NCBI GenBank assembly: GCA_018417955.1 | Contig: JACTVC010000033.1 | Location: 248,001-312,000, forward strand | Direction of reading: 5' to 3' | Length of the DNA: 64,000 bases | Origin: Laccaria trichodermophora | Taxonomy: Eukaryota; Basidiomycota; Agaricomycetes; Agaricales; Hydnangiaceae | Shown here: positions 61,501 to 64,000 of the stretch, in pieces | Position numbering within the stretch: position 1 is the first letter of the stretch | Layout of the letters: each line of letters opens with the position of its first letter | Made by a program: the position numbers and the translations under genes | The notes under the pieces: generated by a model | The model's input: only the letters and a program-made list of their open reading frames with translations | Told to the model about the DNA's origin: nothing | The model's database searches: none

Positions 61501-63251
61501 TCTCCTTTCACCAGTTGACACCGATTACGCCTTCCTCCTTCCGGCTCTCCTCCGCTCAATTGGAATGCTCACTATCACACACTCTTTACAGAAAGCAGTG
61601 TTCACACTGGCCTCTCCCATTAGTTCTATTCCGATGCATCTTCTCATGGTCGCAATCACTGCCCCATCTTCAAACGAAAAGAAGAATTACCAGCGTCTCG
61701 AGACGCTCGGGGATACCGTCCTGAAGTTTGTATGTGGAATACAACTCCTTTCCGAGTATCCGCTGTGGCATGAGGGGTATCTCACAAGAAAGAAGGATCA
61801 TGCAGTGTCGAATGTTCGCCTAGCTAAAGAAAACGTTGCTCGAGAACTCTATCGATGGATTATACGAGGTGAGTACTTGAGGGATGAGTAGATTGGTCGT
61901 GAGATTTATCTTTTCTCTCAGACATGCTTTTGGGAAAGAAATGGAAACCTCACTACCTCTCGAAGAAAGACGTAGAGACCACTCCAGAACCCGATAAAAT
62001 GACCGTCGAAGAAGTTAACACCAAGAAGAAGAAGAAGAAAGGCAAGAACCAATCGTTATCAACAAAAGGTCAGTCTTTCCGGCCACCTGGTGTTCTTGCC
62101 TCACTCGAACTTCCCGATTTCCAGTTTTGGCAGACGTCGTCGAATCAATTATTGGCGCTGCATACCTTCACGGTGGCTTCGATTTGGGATACGAGTGCAT
62201 CAAATTCTTCGATCTAGGTCTCAAATGGCAATCACTCCCCACGCGTATCGAACAGCTGCTGAGTCGGGCCCGAGATCCAGAAGAAACTTCCTATCCTCAT
62301 CAACTAGTCGATGTTGAATCAATGCTGGGATACACCTTCAATCATAAACTTCTTCTAATCGAAGCATTAACGCATGCTAGTTATCAACAAGACCAGTATA
62401 CATCATCATCATACGAACGAATGGAATTTTTGGGCGATTCTATTCTTGATATGATAGTGACTGATTATCTTTATCGTGCGCCAGGAAAGGAATATAGCCC
62501 AGGTCATATGCATCTACGGAAATCAGCGGTGGTCAACGCCCATTTCCTCGCCTTTATTTGCCTCCGGACCTGCTTGCACTTCGACGCTAGTATGCCCCGC
62601 CCATCGCCAGACTCCCAGGGAGACCAAGGCCCTGTTAAGATTGAACTCGCTCCAGATAGCCAGGAAATCTACTTGTGGCAGTGTCTTCTTCACTCCAGCC
62701 CTCGAGTTCTGGATGATCAGTCCAACACCTTTACTCGATTCCGAAGATGCAAAGCAGTTATTGAAGAAGCTCTGGAGAAAGGCACTATATTCCCATGGGC
62801 GGCTCTGACTCGCCTTCAGGCGCCCAAGTTCCTGAGTGACATGGTGGAGAGTCTCATTGGAGCGATATTTCTTGACTCAAACGGGGACATGGATTGCGTC
62901 AAAGGGGTCCTTCGCAAGACTGGTATCATTCAGATCCTTGAGAGGATAGTCCGGGACGATGTCGACATCTTGCACCCCGTATCGCGGTTGTCAGTCTGGG
63001 CTTCAAGGAACGACAAAGAAATTGAATACAAGTTTGAGAAGAGTAAGGGTAATGTTTCGTGCATTATCCTCGTGAATGGAAAGGAGGAAATTCGTGAAAC
63101 AGCAGTGTATCGAGGAACTGCAAGCCAAGACGAGGTCAAATTCGCCGCAGCGGAGAGGGCGATTCTCACCTTCAAGCTTCGTGATGGTAACACCAAATAT
63201 GTGTCGAAGAAGAAACCAAAGAAGAAAAAGAAGAAAGTGCAGGCTTTGTGA
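58515..63251 (+). CDS. DCL1: Dicer-like endoribonuclease
   Basis: Five exons (58515-58694, 58743-59146, 59197-61868, 61922-62068, 62125-63251) give 1,509 residues. Order: SF2 helicase with Q-motif (RGYQQEMLE), Walker A (LDTGSGKTL), DEAH box (VFDEAHH), motif III (LGLTASP), and motif VI (AQSRGRARR) preceded by VAEEGIDI. A Dicer dimerisation domain (LTLHSAVSHLSHFCAVIP) follows. RNase IIIa contains YQRLETLGDTVLKF and ADVVESIIGAAYLHGG; RNase IIIb contains YERMEFLGDSILDMIVTDYLY and SDMVESLIGAIFLDSNG. Both acidic quartets look complete. A double-stranded-RNA-binding domain and a KKKPKKKKKK tail close the protein. It dices dsRNA into siRNA for gene silencing. A canonical PAZ is not obvious between dimerisation and RNase IIIa. 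A short Lys-rich insert (about 20 residues) splits RNase IIIa. Confidence 0.96.
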
Positions 63252-64000
63252 TGCGCTAGACACGCAGGATTGGTGAGACAGTTTTTTCTCTCTCGGATGG
63301 GACAAAGTTACGGGACACAATGTATGCTGCACTGGAATATAACGGGTAAAGACTTGCGTCGTGTTGATGAGGGACTGCAGAAGGAACTGTATTGCTCCTT
63401 CTGCAGCCCCTCTTTGAGGGCAAAAGTCATCCATCCAGGCAAGCCCTTTGAAAAGCGATCAAACTCTTGCTTTTACAGGCTACGACACCGTCGCCCCCTA
63501 CTAACAAAGCACTTGAGCCTGATGCCTCAAGAGCGGTTGCAAGTCGTAGATCTGGTCACAAGCACCAACCACCATTGATCATTGTGATAAATTCAAGATC
63601 AAGGAACCAAGTGGCAAACCCAAGTTACCCAAATCTCAAGCACTACTTGGCAGGTAGCAATTTCAAAGAAGGGCAGACAAAAAGCACCAGCTGGTAAGTA
63701 CATGATGGATAGGAGGGATAGGCGACTGGTGACGGTAGGCTCGTTGCTTGCTGGTAACCAAGCGCCACCGATTTGCTCATCACTGATCAGTCCATCAACT
63801 TGTCTTGATGAACGATGCAAGGCGATCTTATGTGCAGTGTACTCGAGCGAGATTGCGCTTCACATTGAATCGCTGTATGATTTCTTCAGAATCAAGTAAG
63901 TTGTCCTCTCTTCTTCAGTTCTCAACCGATATTAACGTTTTGTCTTGATAAAGGGTATAACACCGTTGCAATCTGGTTCTCCAACATAATATCAACGATC
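63252..64000. other. Right edge, no recognised gene
   Basis: Short frames only. A near-perfect 15 bp hairpin (63371-63410) lies 120 bp beyond the Dicer stop codon. Confidence 0.45.
63371..63410. repeat. Inverted repeat / hairpin downstream of Dicer
   Basis: CTGCAGAAGGA and its exact reverse complement TCCTTCTGCAG, separated by 10 bp. The stem extends to 15 bp with one mismatch. Could be a 3' UTR structure of the Dicer mRNA or chance. Confidence 0.6.

Overview
The window is nuclear DNA from a basidiomycete fungus, almost certainly an Agaricomycete. Genes are split by many 45-65 nt GT-AG introns, are packed on both strands, and have close homologues in mushroom-forming fungi. Examples are a Dicer-like RNA-silencing enzyme, a DUF6534-type membrane protein, an F-box/leucine-rich protein and a fungal DDE transposon relic. 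I rebuilt exon structures by hand from splice consensus, reading-frame phase and family motifs. Most joins close in frame, but none is backed by transcripts. Coordinates are good to a few bases unless stated otherwise.

Left part (1-13.5 kb): the start of a kinesin running off the left edge (-), kinetochore protein Sos7 (+), a Tup1 corepressor (+), an HCNGP/SAP30BP-like protein (-), the GPI transamidase catalytic subunit Gpi8 (+), a second Tup1 (+), and an alpha-galactosidase of family GH27 (-) split into 23 exons. The two Tup1 genes share every intron position and sandwich the HCNGP/GPI8 divergent pair.

Middle (13.5-38 kb): a small hAT-like MITE, a secreted cationic/acidic repeat protein (-), Noc4 (+), eIF2-alpha (-), a CCCH zinc-finger protein (+), ribokinase (+), a Fus3/Kss1-type MAP kinase (+), the APC/C activator Cdh1 (-), a vacuolar-type alpha-mannosidase GH38 (+), a small Cys/His-rich protein (+) and a WRAP53/TCAB1-like WD40 protein (+).

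Right part (38-64 kb): a DUF6534-like membrane protein (-), a 3 kb stretch without a recognisable gene, an F-box protein with an apparent frameshift (-), a 1,000 bp Tc1/mariner-type deletion derivative, ribosomal protein uL1 (-), a voltage-gated K+ channel (+), a compound TA-flanked MITE, a single-pass membrane protein (-), an MFS monocarboxylate-type transporter (+), the mitochondrial ADP/ATP carrier (-), a Kre9/Knh1-like secreted protein (-) and a complete Dicer (+).

Most genes are core housekeeping: translation (eIF2-alpha, uL1, Noc4), cell cycle and chromosomes (Cdh1, Sos7, kinesin), signalling (MAPK) and repression (Tup1). The accessory content is the secreted repeat protein, the three transposon-derived elements and the F-box gene. 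Several neighbours start divergently within 65-150 bp, so short shared promoters are common. The most novel-looking item is the secreted precursor at 14922-15539.
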